Shown here: positions 51,830 through 61,591 of the stretch, in pieces
Position numbering within the stretch: position 1 is the stretch's first letter
How the letters are laid out: every line of letters begins with the position of its first letter
Assembly: GCF_023349125.1 (NCBI RefSeq)
Contig: NZ_JAKIKT010000007.1
Coordinates: forward strand, 186,001 to 250,000
DNA from: Shewanella corallii
GTDB lineage: Bacteria; Pseudomonadota; Gammaproteobacteria; Enterobacterales; Shewanellaceae
Length of the DNA: 64,000 nucleotides
Direction: 5' to 3'
Notes under the pieces: generated by a model
Seen by the model: the letters and a program-made list of their open reading frames with translations, nothing else
Told to the model about the DNA's origin: nothing
Databases searched by the model: none
Translations under genes and position numbers: made by a program

Positions 51830-53974
51830 ATGATTTACAAAGGTAATAAAATCTGTGCTCAGGCGGTGCAGGCTGAAGGGCTGGAATTGGTCGTCGAGTT
51901 GGTATTCAACGCCACTGACAATAATAACTTGTTGGATACTGAAGCCCTTCATGAATTGGCCGAGATACTGGATCAGCTCGAGGGGATGGACAAGTTGAGT
52001 GCCGTATTGCTCACATCGGGCAAAGAACATTTCATTCTCGGCGCTGATATTAACGAGTTTCCCAAACTTTTATCTGGCTCCAAAAAATCAGTCAACGCAT
52101 GGATAGGCAACTATGCATCTCTATTTGAGCGGCTGGAGTCACTGCCCGTTCCGACTCTGGCGGCTATCAACGGCATGGCATTGGGTGGGGGGCTTGAGAC
52201 TGCACTGGCCTGTGATTTCCGTTTTGCTGCAAAGTCCGCCAGCGTAGGCTTGCCTGAATCCAGTTTGGGAATTATGCCGGGGTTTGGGGGAACTGTTCGC
52301 CTGCCGCGACTTATAGGAGCCGACAACGCAATCAACATCATGGTCTCTGCACAGCAGTTGACTGCTGATGAGGCGCTGAGATTGGGTGTTGTTGATGCTG
52401 TGGTTGCCGATGGGGAGCTGTACCAGGCAGCATTAACATTTTTACATAGGCACCTGTCTGAAAGCCCGCTGGACAGAGGCAGCAGAGAGCTCAAGTTATC
52501 ACCTCTCAGACTATCTGTAACAGAACGTGCCATGCTGTTTGAGTACCAGAGAGCGAAATTCCGCAGACAAGCGGCAACCAACCCAGCGGTTAATGCCATT
52601 ATCAATTCGGTGGAGCGAGGAGCTGAGTTTGGTCGCCAGGGGGCTGCGAATGTTGAGTGTCAGGTATTTTCTCAGCTTGCTATGACCAGCAGTGCCAGAG
52701 CTCAAATTGGAGCATTTCTGGCAGATAAGAAGATCAAACGTACGGCAAAAGCGCTGGCTGAGCCAGCAAACAAGCTTACTCGTTCTGCAGTGCTTGGTGC
52801 CGGGATAATGGGAGCTGGCATAGCCTATGTGTCAGCTATCAAAGGGATTGAGGTCATCATCAAGGATATCTTACCAGCATCTCTGGAGTCTGGCAGTGAC
52901 AAGATAAAAGAGTGGTTGGAAAAGGATGTTAAACGGGGTAAGCGCTCCGCCGGCCAGGCATTGACACTCTGGAACAACGTGAGTTTTACCACCTATTACG
53001 ATGAACTTAAAGACTGCGACATAGTGACAGAGGCGGTAGTCGAGAACATAGAGATTAAAGCCAGGGTGCTGACAGAATTGGAGCAAGTGGTCAATAAAGA
53101 CACCCTGATAGCATCCAATACGTCAACCATAGCCATTAATCAACTGGCCGGTTACCTCAAGCACCCCCATAGATTTTGTGGCATGCACTATTTTAACCCG
53201 GTACCACAAATGGCACTGGTTGAGATCATTCGCGGAAAGCAAACGTCTGAGCAGACAATTATTGATGCATTGGCATTCGCCCGTGCCCAGGGAAAGGTCC
53301 CCATAGTTGTTAATGATTGTCCCGGTTTTTATATCAACAGAGTGCTGTTCCCCTACCTGGCTGCGTTCAGTTTGCTGCTGCTGGAAGGAGTGGACTTCAC
53401 CAGGATTGACAGGGTTATGGAGCAAGAGTTCGGTTGGCCTATGGGACCGGCATGGCTGGCCGATGTGATAGGAATCGACACCCTAGATCATTGTACTGAT
53501 GTCATGGCTGAAGGTTTTCCAGAGCGTATGCCCAAAATTAAAGACGATCCTATTTCATTGCTTTACCAGGCTGGCCGATTGGGGGTCAAGCGCGACAAAG
53601 GTTTTTACCAATACTCTATCGATAAACGTGGTAAAAGTGCCAAACAGGCGCTGGAACTTCCCATTGACCCGGTTGATTACAACCGGGAGATCGAGGATGC
53701 CGACATCATCTATCGCCTGATGATCCCCATGGTTAATGAGGTGCTTCGTTGTCTGGATGAGGGAATTGTCGGTTCGGCGGAAGAGGCTGATATGGGATTA
53801 GTTTACGCCCTTGGATTCCCCAGGTTCCGTGGTGGGCCGCTCAGATATCTGGATGCCACTGGTCTGGATGAGTTTATCGAAGCAGCTGACCGATACCGGG
53901 GACTTGGGGAGATCTATCAGGTGCCAGAATCATTGCGACTGAGAGCTGCTGCGAGCCAAACCATTTACGCTTGA
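51830..53974 (+). CDS. FadB-like bifunctional enoyl-CoA hydratase/3-hydroxyacyl-CoA dehydrogenase
   Basis: A 714-residue beta-oxidation protein. The N-terminal crotonase domain has the hydratase glutamates in [14 protein letters not shown] (Glu123) and [14 protein letters not shown] (Glu143). The middle NAD domain has [18 protein letters not shown] and [12 protein letters not shown], then [17 protein letters not shown] and the C-terminal helical domains. GGAGATAGG precedes the ATG at 51830. It carries out hydration and oxidation for the paired thiolase encoded downstream, as in fadBA. It is likely specialised for the block's substrate because it is co-regulated with it. Confidence 0.94.
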   Translation: MIYKGNKICAQAVQAEGLELVVELVFNATDNNNLLDTEALHELAEILDQLEGMDKLSAVLLTSGKEHFILGADINEFPKLLSGSKKSVNAWIGNYASLFERLESLPVPTLAAINGMALGGGLETALACDFRFAAKSASVGLPESSLGIMPGFGGTVRLPRLIGADNAINIMVSAQQLTADEALRLGVVDAVVADGELYQAALTFLHRHLSESPLDRGSRELKLSPLRLSVTERAMLFEYQRAKFRRQAATNPAVNAIINSVERGAEFGRQGAANVECQVFSQLAMTSSARAQIGAFLADKKIKRTAKALAEPANKLTRSAVLGAGIMGAGIAYVSAIKGIEVIIKDILPASLESGSDKIKEWLEKDVKRGKRSAGQALTLWNNVSFTTYYDELKDCDIVTEAVVENIEIKARVLTELEQVVNKDTLIASNTSTIAINQLAGYLKHPHRFCGMHYFNPVPQMALVEIIRGKQTSEQTIIDALAFARAQGKVPIVVNDCPGFYINRVLFPYLAAFSLLLLEGVDFTRIDRVMEQEFGWPMGPAWLADVIGIDTLDHCTDVMAEGFPERMPKIKDDPISLLYQAGRLGVKRDKGFYQYSIDKRGKSAKQALELPIDPVDYNREIEDADIIYRLMIPMVNEVLRCLDEGIVGSAEEADMGLVYALGFPRFRGGPLRYLDATGLDEFIEAADRYRGLGEIYQVPESLRLRAAASQTIYA

Positions 53975-53993
53975 ATTCAATAGAGACAGGGAC

Positions 53994-55154
53994 ATGAAAG
54001 AAGCTGTGATTATAGACGCCGTGCGCACTCCCATGGGACGTTCCAAAAATGGCGTATTCAGAAACATCCGTGCCGAAGTCATGTCGGCGCATACCATGCA
54101 GACCATACTGGCTCGATACCCCCAGGTGGAGCCGGACAAAATAGATGATGTGATATGGGGATGTGTTAAACAAACCCGGGAACAGGGATTCAATATCGCC
54201 AGAATGGCGGCGCTGCTGGCGGGAATCCCCGAGGAAGTGCCTGCGCAGACTGTAAACCGTCTTTGTGGCTCCTCAATGCAGGCTATTCATACGGCGGCAG
54301 CCTCCATTCAAGCCGGGTTGGGTGATATCTACATTGTCGGCGGCGTAGAGCATATGGGGCATGTCGCTATGGGGCTTGATATGGACATTGCACCCCAACT
54401 GGCCCTGAGTGTGGCCGAGGGGGCCGCTAATATGGGGTGGACCGCTGAGCGATTGGCTTCCAGGTACAACATCTGTCGAAATATGCAGGATGCCTTTGCC
54501 GTCAGGTCTCATCAACGGGCCGCGATGGCAGAGCAGTCCGGTTACAGTGCATCAGAAATTATTGCGACCCGAGGACATGATGCCAGTGGGGTGCCTGTCT
54601 GGGTGGATTATGATGAGGTAATCAGGGCCGACACTTCAAAGTCGGTTATTGGCACCCTTAAACCTGTGTTTAAACAGGGAGGGACAGTCACAGCGGCCAA
54701 TGCTTCAGCGATTTCTGATGGTGCCAGTGCCATGCTGGTTATGTCTGCCTCCAAAGCTAAATCTTTGGGGCTGGTACCAAGGGCAAAAATACGCTGCATG
54801 GGGCTGTCCGGCTGCGCCCCTTCAGAAATGGGTATAGGTCCGGTTCCCGCCACCAAAAAAGCGTTGGCAAAGGGTCGACTAAAATTACGAGATATTGAGG
54901 TGGCTGAGTTCAATGAAGCCTTTGCAGCTCAGGTGCTGGCTAGTCTCCAAGCACTGGACTGGCTCGACGAGGTCGACGATAAAATTAATCTACATGGCGG
55001 TGCAATTTCACTGGGGCATCCGTTGGGATGCTCCGGTGCACGTATTACGGGTACCTTACTAAATGTGATGGAGACCAGAGATGTGCAATTGGGCCTCGCC
55101 ACCATGTGTATTGGTTATGGTCAGGGGATTGCGACAGTGCTGGAGCGTGTTTAG
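53994..55154 (+). CDS. 3-ketoacyl-CoA thiolase (acetyl-CoA acyltransferase)
   Basis: A 386-residue thiolase with the complete catalytic set: Cys91 in [26 protein letters not shown] in [16 protein letters not shown], and CIGYGQG. It releases acetyl-CoA (or propionyl-CoA) from the 3-ketoacyl-CoA made by the FadB-like protein 20 bp upstream, which is the normal partner. Unlike the SCP-x-type protein at 36 kb this is a canonical thiolase. Confidence 0.94.
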   Translation: MKEAVIIDAVRTPMGRSKNGVFRNIRAEVMSAHTMQTILARYPQVEPDKIDDVIWGCVKQTREQGFNIARMAALLAGIPEEVPAQTVNRLCGSSMQAIHTAAASIQAGLGDIYIVGGVEHMGHVAMGLDMDIAPQLALSVAEGAANMGWTAERLASRYNICRNMQDAFAVRSHQRAAMAEQSGYSASEIIATRGHDASGVPVWVDYDEVIRADTSKSVIGTLKPVFKQGGTVTAANASAISDGASAMLVMSASKAKSLGLVPRAKIRCMGLSGCAPSEMGIGPVPATKKALAKGRLKLRDIEVAEFNEAFAAQVLASLQALDWLDEVDDKINLHGGAISLGHPLGCSGARITGTLLNVMETRDVQLGLATMCIGYGQGIATVLERV

Positions 55155-55191
55155 CAACTTAATTTTGTTGAAACTGAGGAGGGCTTAAATC

Positions 55192-57024
55192 ATGACCTTG
55201 ATTCACCTTCGACTACTGGTAATGATTTTAGCTGGCTTGCTTTACCCTGCACATGCCTCTCAAAAGCAGCTTTTGTGGGGGGATACCCATACCCACAGCA
55301 GTTACTCTTTCGATGCCTTCTTAAGTGATAACAGGACCGCAGATCCTGATACCGCCTATCGATTTGCGCGTGGAGAACCTGTTCTGCATCCATTACACAA
55401 ATGGCGCGTACAACTTAGTAGACCTCTTGACTTCCTGGTGGTGGCGGACCATGCCGAGGGGCTAGGGGTGATGGAGATTTATTACTCCGGGCGTCATCCG
55501 GTTGAACTCACCGAAGATATCAGGGAACTGCGTGAGGCTGTTGATTCCGGAGAGGGACAGACCTTCTTCACCCGGGTTCTACCGCTGATCTTTCCCTCCG
55601 CAGATTTCGTCACAGATAACCCTGTAGAGCTTAAAGGTTATGACAATGTGGTCAGACTGGCCTGGCATGATCTGGTTGATGCGGCTGACAGGCACAATCG
55701 CCCCGGGGAGTTCACCACATTTGTAGGCTGGGAGTGGAGTGCCTATGAGGGAGGGGGCAATTTGCACAGGGTGGTATTTAGCCCCATCAACGCCTCAGAG
55801 GCAAAAACCTTTATGCCTTTCGGGGCTGACAAGAGCAATGACCCCAGGGATTTATGGCGATTTTTAGAGCAGCTTAATAAAAGTAGAGGCTATGACTTTA
55901 TTGCGATTCCACATAACTCCAATGTGTCACGCAACAGGATGTTTCCCCCTTTGGTGACAGATATACCGGGTAACAAATCTCTGTGGGCGCAAATGCGGTA
56001 CAGGTGGGAGCCTGTGGTGGAAATTACTCAATATAAGGGGGATTCGGAAACGCATCCCAATCTGAGTCCTGAAGATGAATTTGCAGATTTCTCACCCTTC
56101 CCATTTCTGATTTCATCTGTCGTCCCTGAACCTTACAGTCCAGATAGAGGTGATTTTGTGCGTTCAGGATTGTTGTCTGGTCTCAAACTAAGGCAAGCTC
56201 TGGGCACAAATCCCTATGAGTTTGGCGTGATAGGTTCCACCGACAGTCATACAGGATTGTCTACCGCAGAGGAAGATGAGTTTGCAGGCAAGATGGCCAT
56301 GGATGGTATACCAGAGTCGAAAGCTATGATGTACAGCGAGGATAGTTTCAATGGCTGGGATATGTCGGCGGCGGGTATGGCAGCAGTTTGGGCAGAGGCC
56401 AATACCAGAGATGCAATTTTCGATGCTTTTAAGCGTCGTGAGGTGTATGGGACAACTGGCCCGAGGATCAGTCTAAAGCTCTATGCCGGATGGGAGCTGA
56501 CACAAGGTGATCTGACTGCAGTGCTAGACCAAAAGCCGCCGTTGGGTAGCGTTCCCATGGGAGGCATACTCACCATGCCAAAGGGCAAGGCATCCGCGCC
56601 ATCTCTAATTATCTCTGCGGTTAAAGATCCGCTTAATGCCAACCTGGACAGGGTTCAGGTGATTAAAGGTTGGGTAGACGAAGAAGGGAAAGCCAGAGAA
56701 CGGGTCTACAATGTTGCCTGGGACAGGGACAGACGCGAGTTGGATGAAGATGGCAAGCTTGAGGCTGTGGGTAACACTGTATCTATGACCACAGGGCGGG
56801 CCGACAACAGTATTGGCAGTGCCGAATTGTCTGTTCTGTGGCGAGATCCGGATTTCCGTTCTAATGAAGACGCTTTTTACTATGTGAGGGTGTTGCAGAT
56901 CCCTACGATTCATCACTCATGGCTTGATGCCCGGGCGCTGGGAAAAACGGCAATAGAAGGTCAGCCAAAAACTATACAGGAAAGGGCTTATTCCAGCCCT
57001 GTATGGTATTATGCGCCACGCTGA
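55192..57024 (+). CDS. DUF3604 family protein, periplasmic, PHP-like metal sites
   Basis: A 610-residue protein of the DUF3604 family. The signal peptide (about 1-23, ending PAHA) is followed by LWGDTHTHSSYSFDAF with metal-ligand-like His33 and His35, then LVVADHAEGLGVM, AIPHNSNVS and GSTDSHTGLS, an arrangement like PHP-family phosphoesterases or metallo-hydrolases. Its biochemical role is unknown; it recurs with HupE-like membrane proteins in marine bacteria. GAGGAGG precedes the ATG. It overlaps the next gene by 14 bp. Confidence 0.85.
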   Translation: MTLIHLRLLVMILAGLLYPAHASQKQLLWGDTHTHSSYSFDAFLSDNRTADPDTAYRFARGEPVLHPLHKWRVQLSRPLDFLVVADHAEGLGVMEIYYSGRHPVELTEDIRELREAVDSGEGQTFFTRVLPLIFPSADFVTDNPVELKGYDNVVRLAWHDLVDAADRHNRPGEFTTFVGWEWSAYEGGGNLHRVVFSPINASEAKTFMPFGADKSNDPRDLWRFLEQLNKSRGYDFIAIPHNSNVSRNRMFPPLVTDIPGNKSLWAQMRYRWEPVVEITQYKGDSETHPNLSPEDEFADFSPFPFLISSVVPEPYSPDRGDFVRSGLLSGLKLRQALGTNPYEFGVIGSTDSHTGLSTAEEDEFAGKMAMDGIPESKAMMYSEDSFNGWDMSAAGMAAVWAEANTRDAIFDAFKRREVYGTTGPRISLKLYAGWELTQGDLTAVLDQKPPLGSVPMGGILTMPKGKASAPSLIISAVKDPLNANLDRVQVIKGWVDEEGKARERVYNVAWDRDRRELDEDGKLEAVGNTVSMTTGRADNSIGSAELSVLWRDPDFRSNEDAFYYVRVLQIPTIHHSWLDARALGKTAIEGQPKTIQERAYSSPVWYYAPR

Positions 57025-57871
57025 CAGACTCAGTTTTGTCTACCATCGGTTGCTGCAAGCTCTGATTGGTATTGGCAGGGAGCCCCTGGCGGTTTATCTG
57101 GCGCTTACACCATTCATCTACTGGTTTTTTTCTTCCGGACTGCTGGGCTTTGACAACGAGATTGACCAAATCTCCCATGAAGGAATGTTACAGCGGGTAG
57201 CGTCAGAACACTCTGTCCCTATAGCCTCGATTAATGAATATTGGGCTGGCTTGAGCGAGACTGAGAGGATGGGGATTCGTCGCAGGTATCTGGAAACCAA
57301 ACTGCTGTCTCTTCGGGCCAGGGAACTGGGTCTGCAACAGTCAGACACGGTTATTGAGGGACGGCTGGCCCAAAAGCTCAATCTGGTATTGGAGCAGGGG
57401 GTGACAGAAGCGGCGCCCGGATCGCAGGAACTTCGCAGTTTCTACCAGCAGCGTCCAGAGCTTTATACCTCTCCGGCTAGGTTTTCAATCAGTTTTACCT
57501 TCTCCCCCATGCCTGAGCAAGCAGGTATCGAGCCTGTACTTTACTCTCCCCAGCCCAGAGGAAACCCTGCAATACACCAGCTGTACTTAGTTAGCGAGCA
57601 CAGTCTCACCGAGAAGTTTGGCTCCGCTTTTATCCGGGAGTTGCAGCAGCAAGAGGCTCATCAATGGTCCAGGACACTGGATTCAGAACTGGGAAAGGTT
57701 CAAGTTTGGATTCATGTTAAATATCCCTCCCGTCACCTGGCTTTCGATGAAGTCAGACAACAAGTGCTGGCTGATTGGCGGGCAGATGCTGCTAAGCAGC
57801 GGCAAGCCCACTATATAGAACGGCTGAAGAAGAAATATGCTGATCGCATTGATGAGGCGCTGTTGCCATGA
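57011..57871 (+). CDS. PpiC-like (parvulin-related) membrane-anchored protein
   Basis: A 286-residue protein with one transmembrane segment (about 26-50, VYLALTPFIYWFFSSGLLGF) and an outside part resembling the SurA/PpiC-related N-domain: ETERMGIRRRYLETKLLSLR, then QELRSFYQQRPELYTSPARF and the C-terminal ADAAKQRQAHYIERLKKKYA. The peptidyl-prolyl isomerase active site itself is not evident. It sits between DUF3604 and HupE-like genes, overlapping both, so the three likely work together at the membrane, perhaps as folding helper (inference). Confidence 0.72.
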   Translation: MRHADRLSFVYHRLLQALIGIGREPLAVYLALTPFIYWFFSSGLLGFDNEIDQISHEGMLQRVASEHSVPIASINEYWAGLSETERMGIRRRYLETKLLSLRARELGLQQSDTVIEGRLAQKLNLVLEQGVTEAAPGSQELRSFYQQRPELYTSPARFSISFTFSPMPEQAGIEPVLYSPQPRGNPAIHQLYLVSEHSLTEKFGSAFIRELQQQEAHQWSRTLDSELGKVQVWIHVKYPSRHLAFDEVRQQVLADWRADAAKQRQAHYIERLKKKYADRIDEALLP

Positions 57872-58794
57872 GAAGCGCACTGTTTTTGTGGTTGCTGTTA
57901 TTGAGCCACTCTGTCTATTCCCATGGCAATCTGCCCGTCATTGTTGGGGTATCAGAGGACGCGAATGGCGTAGTGTTGACGATACCTCAGGGCGAGATAT
58001 TCAGGTTAAATCACACTCTGTGTCTTGGCGCTAAGGAGGATAAGCCTGCTTTTGCATTGGTTGACCTGAATTATCGATGTCGTCATGGGCGATTGAATGA
58101 AATTTGGTTGAGGTTAACACGGGAGCAAGCACACAGAGGCCCTGCGCTCAGATATTCTGATGAAGGGGTTCAAACCCTGAAAGTAGACGGGGATTATCGG
58201 GTACAGTTGCTTTCCCATGCCAGTCCCTCTTATATCAATCTGATTGTTGCTGGGGCCAGTCACCTGTTGTTTGGCTGGGATCATCTCTTGATTCTGTTAC
58301 TCCTGGTATTGGAACGTCAGCCGCTGAAGGACACTGCGAGCAGTGCTTGTGCCTTCGCAATGGGTCATTTTGTCGCCATTCTCTGGATAACCTTCCTCGC
58401 CCCCCAACTTAATGCCAGAGGCGTCGAGGCGCTGATTGCCTCCAGTATATTGGTTTATGCCAGAACCTTGTTGAAAAAAGGAGCTGAACCAATACCAATT
58501 ATGTTCAAATCCGGACTTTGGCTGATGCTGGGATTGATACATGGGGCGGGCTTGAGTGCTGGGCTTGCGGTGGCTGGGGATTGGCCTGCAAAGTTTGGCT
58601 CGGTATTGCTGTTTAATCTGGGAATCGATCTAACCCAGTTGGTGGTACTCACGACTGCCTGGTGGCTGGTGAGTCATATCCGTGAGAGTCGCAGTTTTTC
58701 AGCATTCAGCGGGGCTTTGATTTTTACGGCAGGTCTGCTTGGCGTAGGTCGTTTAATGATGTTGCTTGGCCCGACATCAGGCTTGACTGGTTGA
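57868..58794 (+). CDS. HupE/UreJ-like membrane protein
   Basis: A 308-residue protein: signal-like N-terminus (1-19), a soluble region to about 125, then roughly six transmembrane helices. The family mark HLLFGWDHLLILLLL and HFVAILWITFL are present, with the conserved LGLIHGAG. HupE/UreJ proteins of other systems move nickel or cobalt, but this branch with an extra N-terminal domain is of unknown function. The start overlaps the PpiC-like stop as ATGA. Confidence 0.85.
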   Translation: MRSALFLWLLLLSHSVYSHGNLPVIVGVSEDANGVVLTIPQGEIFRLNHTLCLGAKEDKPAFALVDLNYRCRHGRLNEIWLRLTREQAHRGPALRYSDEGVQTLKVDGDYRVQLLSHASPSYINLIVAGASHLLFGWDHLLILLLLVLERQPLKDTASSACAFAMGHFVAILWITFLAPQLNARGVEALIASSILVYARTLLKKGAEPIPIMFKSGLWLMLGLIHGAGLSAGLAVAGDWPAKFGSVLLFNLGIDLTQLVVLTTAWWLVSHIRESRSFSAFSGALIFTAGLLGVGRLMMLLGPTSGLTG

Positions 58795-58828
58795 TACATC
58801 GTTATATCAAGACAAAAGGATCTGCTTT

Positions 58829-59311
58829 ATGGACACGGAGATGAATCTGAGGGCCAGACAAGATGTAAACGACCTTATCAATCGGTATCTACTGGCGGTC
58901 GACAAATACTGCAATGGCATGATGACCAAACAAACTCTGAGACAGGAGTTTGCCGGAATCTTCTGCCGCGATGTGGAGGTCCTGGTTGATTTTCAGGGTC
59001 AGACGACGGAGCACTCAGGGGCGGCATCCTGGTGCGACCATGTTGAGCAGGGGCTGGCTGAGTTTAACTACTGTCAGCACTTTCTGGGGCCTGAACTGGT
59101 AAAATTTGAAAACTGGCTGGCTACTGAAAACAGTATACAGGAGGCTTATACCGAGGCTGAGTATCCACTTCATACTTTTCATCTGACTGATACTCAACGG
59201 GTTGAATTCCTTGGGTGGTATTTTGTTTCTTCATGCTACAACCGGGAACAGGGGTGGAGAGTGTGCCGGTTGGCTCTGTTTATTGACCATGTTTTACGAA
59301 GTGAATATTGA
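58829..59311 (+). CDS. SnoaL/NTF2-like protein
   Basis: A 160-residue cone-fold protein: DVNDLINRYLLAVDKYCNGM, IFCRDVEVLVDFQGQTTEHS and the late strand RVEFLGWYFVSSCYNREQGW. It has a good ribosome site (AAAGGA). It is the last gene of the operon from operator I and the last of the block before the flanking chromosome. Reaction unknown; one of five such proteins in the block. Confidence 0.72.
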   Translation: MDTEMNLRARQDVNDLINRYLLAVDKYCNGMMTKQTLRQEFAGIFCRDVEVLVDFQGQTTEHSGAASWCDHVEQGLAEFNYCQHFLGPELVKFENWLATENSIQEAYTEAEYPLHTFHLTDTQRVEFLGWYFVSSCYNREQGWRVCRLALFIDHVLRSEY

Positions 59312-59507
59312 ACCGTGCAGATTTCATCAGGTGCCGAGACCACGCCTGCGCTGGGGTTGGGCGACTCATAGTCCAAAAGTCTAATTCTCAAACCGACCAA
59401 TGCATGAGATTTAGGTAACTCTGGAGCAAGCTCAGGCTATTATATTGAGCCTGGCTGGCGTCCATAACCAAATCGACATTGCAGTTTGGATGAGACTGGG
59501 AGGAACC
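59312..59507. other. Non-coding right edge of the catabolic block
   Basis: About 200 bp between the last block gene and the propionate-CoA ligase. It contains a small inverted repeat (CAGGCT at 59433-59438, AGCCTG at 59448-59453). I see no tRNA, integrase remnant or repeat shared with the left edge near 12.0 kb. Confidence 0.5.
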
Positions 59508-61400
59508 ATGGGGACTGTAGCCAACGACATGCGCATTCAGGCGCTGACAGACAGGGACGATTATTGGGCAAGAGCCGCTGCGGTAATTGATTGGCATACT
59601 CCCTGGGACAGGGTACTGGATGACAGTCAGGCTCCTTTCTACAAGTGGTACGCAGGAGCTGAGCTGAATACCTGTTACAATGCGGTGGACAGGCATGTGG
59701 CAGCTGGTCGGGGGGATCAAACCGCGATTCAGTATGTAAGCCCCGTGACCAACTCGGAGTTGGCAATCAGTTACCGTGAACTTCAGCTGCATGTGAGCAA
59801 ATTGGCGGGCTATCTGCACTCCATTGGCGTGGAAAAGGGCGACCGTGTAGTGATCTATATGCCCATGATCCCAGATACCGCCTACGCCATGCTGGCCTGT
59901 GCCCGGATAGGTGCTATTCACTCAGTGGTGTTTGGTGGCTTCGCGGCCAATGAGCTGGCAACACGTATCAACGACGCCAAACCCAAAGCCTTGATCAGTG
60001 CCTCCTGTGGCATCGAGCCCTCAGGCGTAGTGGAGTACAAACCTCTGCTGGATGCTGCGCTGGAACAGGCCTCTCACAAGGTTGAACACTGCCTTGTTCT
60101 GAATCGCCCCCAATGTCAGGCGCAGATGCAAACCGGCAGAGACCATGATTGGGACAGCGTTGTCCCGCAGGCTCCACAGATTGGCTGTGTCCCCGTGGCG
60201 GCGACAGATCCCCTTTATATTCTCTATACCTCAGGGACCACAGGTCAGCCAAAAGGTGTGGTTCGCGATAACGGCGGTCACGCAGTGGCACTGGCCTGGT
60301 CGATGAAGCATGTTTATGACATCAATCCCGGTGACGTATTCTGGGCTGCCTCAGATGTGGGGTGGGTGGTCGGCCACTCCTATATTGTCTATGGCCCATT
60401 GCTGGTCGGTGCCACCTCTTTGTTATTTGAAGGTAAGCCTGTAGGCACTCCCGATGCGGGGACTTTCTGGCGCGTGATCAATCAATACGGGGTGAAGAGT
60501 TTCTTTACTGCACCAACCGCCATCAGGGCGATAAAGCGTGAAGATCCTGATGGTGAATTTATTAAAGGGATAAATCTGGATTGTCTTGGCAGCCTGTTCC
60601 TGGCCGGTGAGCGTTGTGACCCGGATACCCTTAACTGGGCTCATGAAAAACTGGGCAAGCCTGTGATAGACCACTGGTGGCAGACTGAGACCGGCTGGCC
60701 AGTTGCGGCCAATTTAATGGGAACAGATCCTGTGCCGGTCAAGCCAGGTTCTCCTGCGCAGGCCGTTCCTGGCTATCAGGTGGAAGTGTTGGATGAATCC
60801 GGTGAGCAGGTGGCGGCCAATACCTCGGGGAATGTGGTGATCAAGCTGCCATTGCCACCGGGAACCCTGACGACCTTGTGGGGTAATGACCAGCGTTATC
60901 GTGACAGTTACCTGTCTATGTATGAAGGCTACTATCTTACCGGAGATGCCGGGTATCTGGATGAGGATGGCTACCTGTATATTATGAGTCGTATTGACGA
61001 CATCATTAATGTGGCAGGGCACAGATTGTCGACCGGTCGGTTTGAAGAGGTGTTGTGCCAGCATGATGCTGTTGCTGAAGCCGCTGTAATTGGAGTGGAG
61101 GATAAACTCAAAGGTCAGTTGCCTTTGGGGCTGGTGGTGCTGAGAAATGGAACCAATATCAGTGAGGCTCAATTGCAGCAGGAACTGATAGCTTTGGTGC
61201 GCAGCGAAATTGGCCCAGTTGCGGCTTTCCGTTTGGTGACTGCCATCCCCAAACTGCCTAAAACCCGCTCAGGTAAAATATTGCGGGGTACCATGCGTCA
61301 GATTGCGGCTCATCAACCGCTGAAGATCCCGGCGACCATTGAAGATCCCATGACACTTGAACTGGTGAAAGAGGCGTTGGCCAGGTTGGGATATAAGTGA
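59508..61400 (+). CDS. prpE: Propionate/acetate-CoA ligase, PrpE-like
   Basis: A 630-residue AMP-forming short-chain acyl-CoA synthetase. The N-terminal ACS domain has DYWARAAAVIDWHTPWDRVL, then LYTSGTTGQPKGVVRDNGGH (adenylation loop), DHWWQTETGWPVAANLMG and, near the C-terminus, the catalytic lysine in TRSGKILRGTMRQ. The WWQTETGW and RDNGGH forms are typical of propionyl-CoA synthetases. The ATG at 59508 has a strong GGGAGGA; the 21 codons upstream in frame are not part of the family. It is probably flanking chromosome and not part of the block. Confidence 0.9.
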   Translation: MGTVANDMRIQALTDRDDYWARAAAVIDWHTPWDRVLDDSQAPFYKWYAGAELNTCYNAVDRHVAAGRGDQTAIQYVSPVTNSELAISYRELQLHVSKLAGYLHSIGVEKGDRVVIYMPMIPDTAYAMLACARIGAIHSVVFGGFAANELATRINDAKPKALISASCGIEPSGVVEYKPLLDAALEQASHKVEHCLVLNRPQCQAQMQTGRDHDWDSVVPQAPQIGCVPVAATDPLYILYTSGTTGQPKGVVRDNGGHAVALAWSMKHVYDINPGDVFWAASDVGWVVGHSYIVYGPLLVGATSLLFEGKPVGTPDAGTFWRVINQYGVKSFFTAPTAIRAIKREDPDGEFIKGINLDCLGSLFLAGERCDPDTLNWAHEKLGKPVIDHWWQTETGWPVAANLMGTDPVPVKPGSPAQAVPGYQVEVLDESGEQVAANTSGNVVIKLPLPPGTLTTLWGNDQRYRDSYLSMYEGYYLTGDAGYLDEDGYLYIMSRIDDIINVAGHRLSTGRFEEVLCQHDAVAEAAVIGVEDKLKGQLPLGLVVLRNGTNISEAQLQQELIALVRSEIGPVAAFRLVTAIPKLPKTRSGKILRGTMRQIAAHQPLKIPATIEDPMTLELVKEALARLGYK

Positions 61401-61470
61401 TGGATGATTGAGCAAATCCGCGCCGCGATTAGGACAATCGGATTTCGATAAATTCACCGCAAAACTGCAC

Positions 61471-61503
61471 AGGGGCAAGAAATCTTGCCTCCTGTTGTTT
61501 TGT
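61471..61503 (+). terminator. Probable terminator after the propionate-CoA ligase
   Basis: AGGGGCAAGA and TCTTGCCTCCT form a stem with a very short loop, followed by the T-rich TGTTGTTTTG. It lies between the ligase stop and gnd. Confidence 0.55.
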
Positions 61504-61544
61504 TGTAAAGGATTGTGTACTGGAATTTGCGCACAGGTTACCGC

Positions 61545-61550
61545 TATAAT
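61545..61550 (+). promoter_or_regulatory. -10 box of the gnd promoter
   Basis: A perfect TATAAT lies 42 bp upstream of the gnd ATG in a gap with no gene. A good -35 at the usual distance is not evident. Confidence 0.5.
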
Positions 61551-61591
61551 CGCGCCCGTGATTTTTCCCCAGTCTTTGGAAGCAATTTTTG

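Noticed and set aside
12086-59311. Classic 9,10-seco steroid degradation cluster
   Set aside because: I found no ketosteroid dehydrogenase (KstD), no 9-alpha-hydroxylase set, no extradiol dioxygenase and no seco-ring hydrolase. The general enzyme types fit but the marker genes are missing.
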